Both the position numbers and the translations under genes were made by a program. Shown here piece after piece: positions 63,885 to 64,000 of a stretch of 64,000 nucleotides of DNA. The notes below the pieces were generated by a model, which saw only the letters and a program-made list of their open reading frames with translations, was not told where the DNA came from and made no database searches. Numbering within the stretch: position 1 is the first letter of the stretch; the number at the start of each line of letters is the position of its first letter. The stretch comes from Bacteroidales bacterium (GTDB lineage: Bacteria; Bacteroidota; Bacteroidia; Bacteroidales; UBA932), in contig JAFYSH010000006.1 in the NCBI GenBank assembly GCA_017546605.1, positions 38,209 to 102,208 on the forward strand, written 5' to 3'.

Positions 63885-64000
63885 TTAAAAGTTTATAATT
63901 GTTTTATTTTTAGTTAATTACAAAGGTTTTTTCGTGTACACGACTTGAATCGTAACTTTGGGCTGACCAATCGATTCGTCTGCCTATGTTCACAGGAAAA

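Noticed and set aside
63986..64000. ATG near the right edge after a -7-like box, possible start of a plus-strand gene.
   Set aside because: Only five codons are visible, too few to support a call.
1..64000. tRNA, rRNA or CRISPR arrays.
   Set aside because: No cloverleaf-like sequence, rRNA segment or regularly spaced repeats could be recognised.

Overview
The window is chromosomal DNA from a Bacteroidota bacterium, most likely of the order Bacteroidales. The evidence is the Bacteroidetes-type promoter (TTG, 19-21 bases, TAnnTTTG) before many genes, start codons mostly without Shine-Dalgarno sequences, the secY-map-infA-rpmJ-rpsM-rpsK-rpsD-rpoA-rplQ order without adk, Rnf with an RseC-like protein, LptF/LptG-type permeases and families largely confined to this phylum (DUF4294, GSCFA, BACON-type lipoproteins). 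I cannot name a genus from sequence alone. No rRNA, tRNA, CRISPR array, prophage or transposase was seen.

Layout. 1-7,000 (minus): start of rnfC, rnfB, rseC; dnaB; a coiled-coil zinc-ribbon protein; a Nif3-like protein; a MerR regulator; two tandem M23 peptidases. 7,063-12,108 (plus): alaS, an LptF-type permease, fmt. 12,113-15,443 (minus): an LptG-type permease, tgt, and a threonine-dehydrogenase-like epimerase. 15,523-18,061 (plus): queG, a GSCFA protein, a DNA alkyltransferase, which overlaps a convergent short-chain dehydrogenase. 18,841-29,396 (minus): the spc and alpha ribosomal operons from rplP to rplQ. The usual upstream S10 genes (rpsC and others) are missing, and rplP has its own consensus promoter. 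29,701-34,727: a DUF4294 protein, a DPP III-like zinc peptidase lipoprotein, and a minus-strand set of SPFH protein, ribbon-helix-helix protein and alpha/beta hydrolase.

34,874-41,425 is a lysine/diaminopimelate cluster: M20 deacylase (DapE-like), asd, lysC, dapB, dapA, dapD on plus, with dapF convergent. Neighbouring plus-strand genes overlap or nearly touch. Together they cover aspartate to meso-DAP by the acylated branch, except the aminotransferase (DapC), which must be elsewhere. 41,518-45,320: a large outer-membrane beta-barrel protein and a convergent AraC regulator. 45,355-53,605 (minus): four paralogous secreted lipoproteins of about 650-690 residues under one strong promoter.

53,764-63,821 is an accessory defence-type island, all on minus: hsdM, an hsdS broken by an in-frame TAG and by a G7-tract frameshift, a DUF262-HNH nuclease inside the operon, and hsdR; then a 54-residue protein, an 87-residue protein, a very acidic internally duplicated protein, a leader region with its own promoter and several repeats, and an unknown 250-residue protein. 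Three starts in this island share the 14-mer AAATAATAATTATT just upstream. This island holds the most unusual content: a type I restriction system whose specificity subunit looks switchable, joined to a type IV-like nuclease and a possible DNA-mimic protein.
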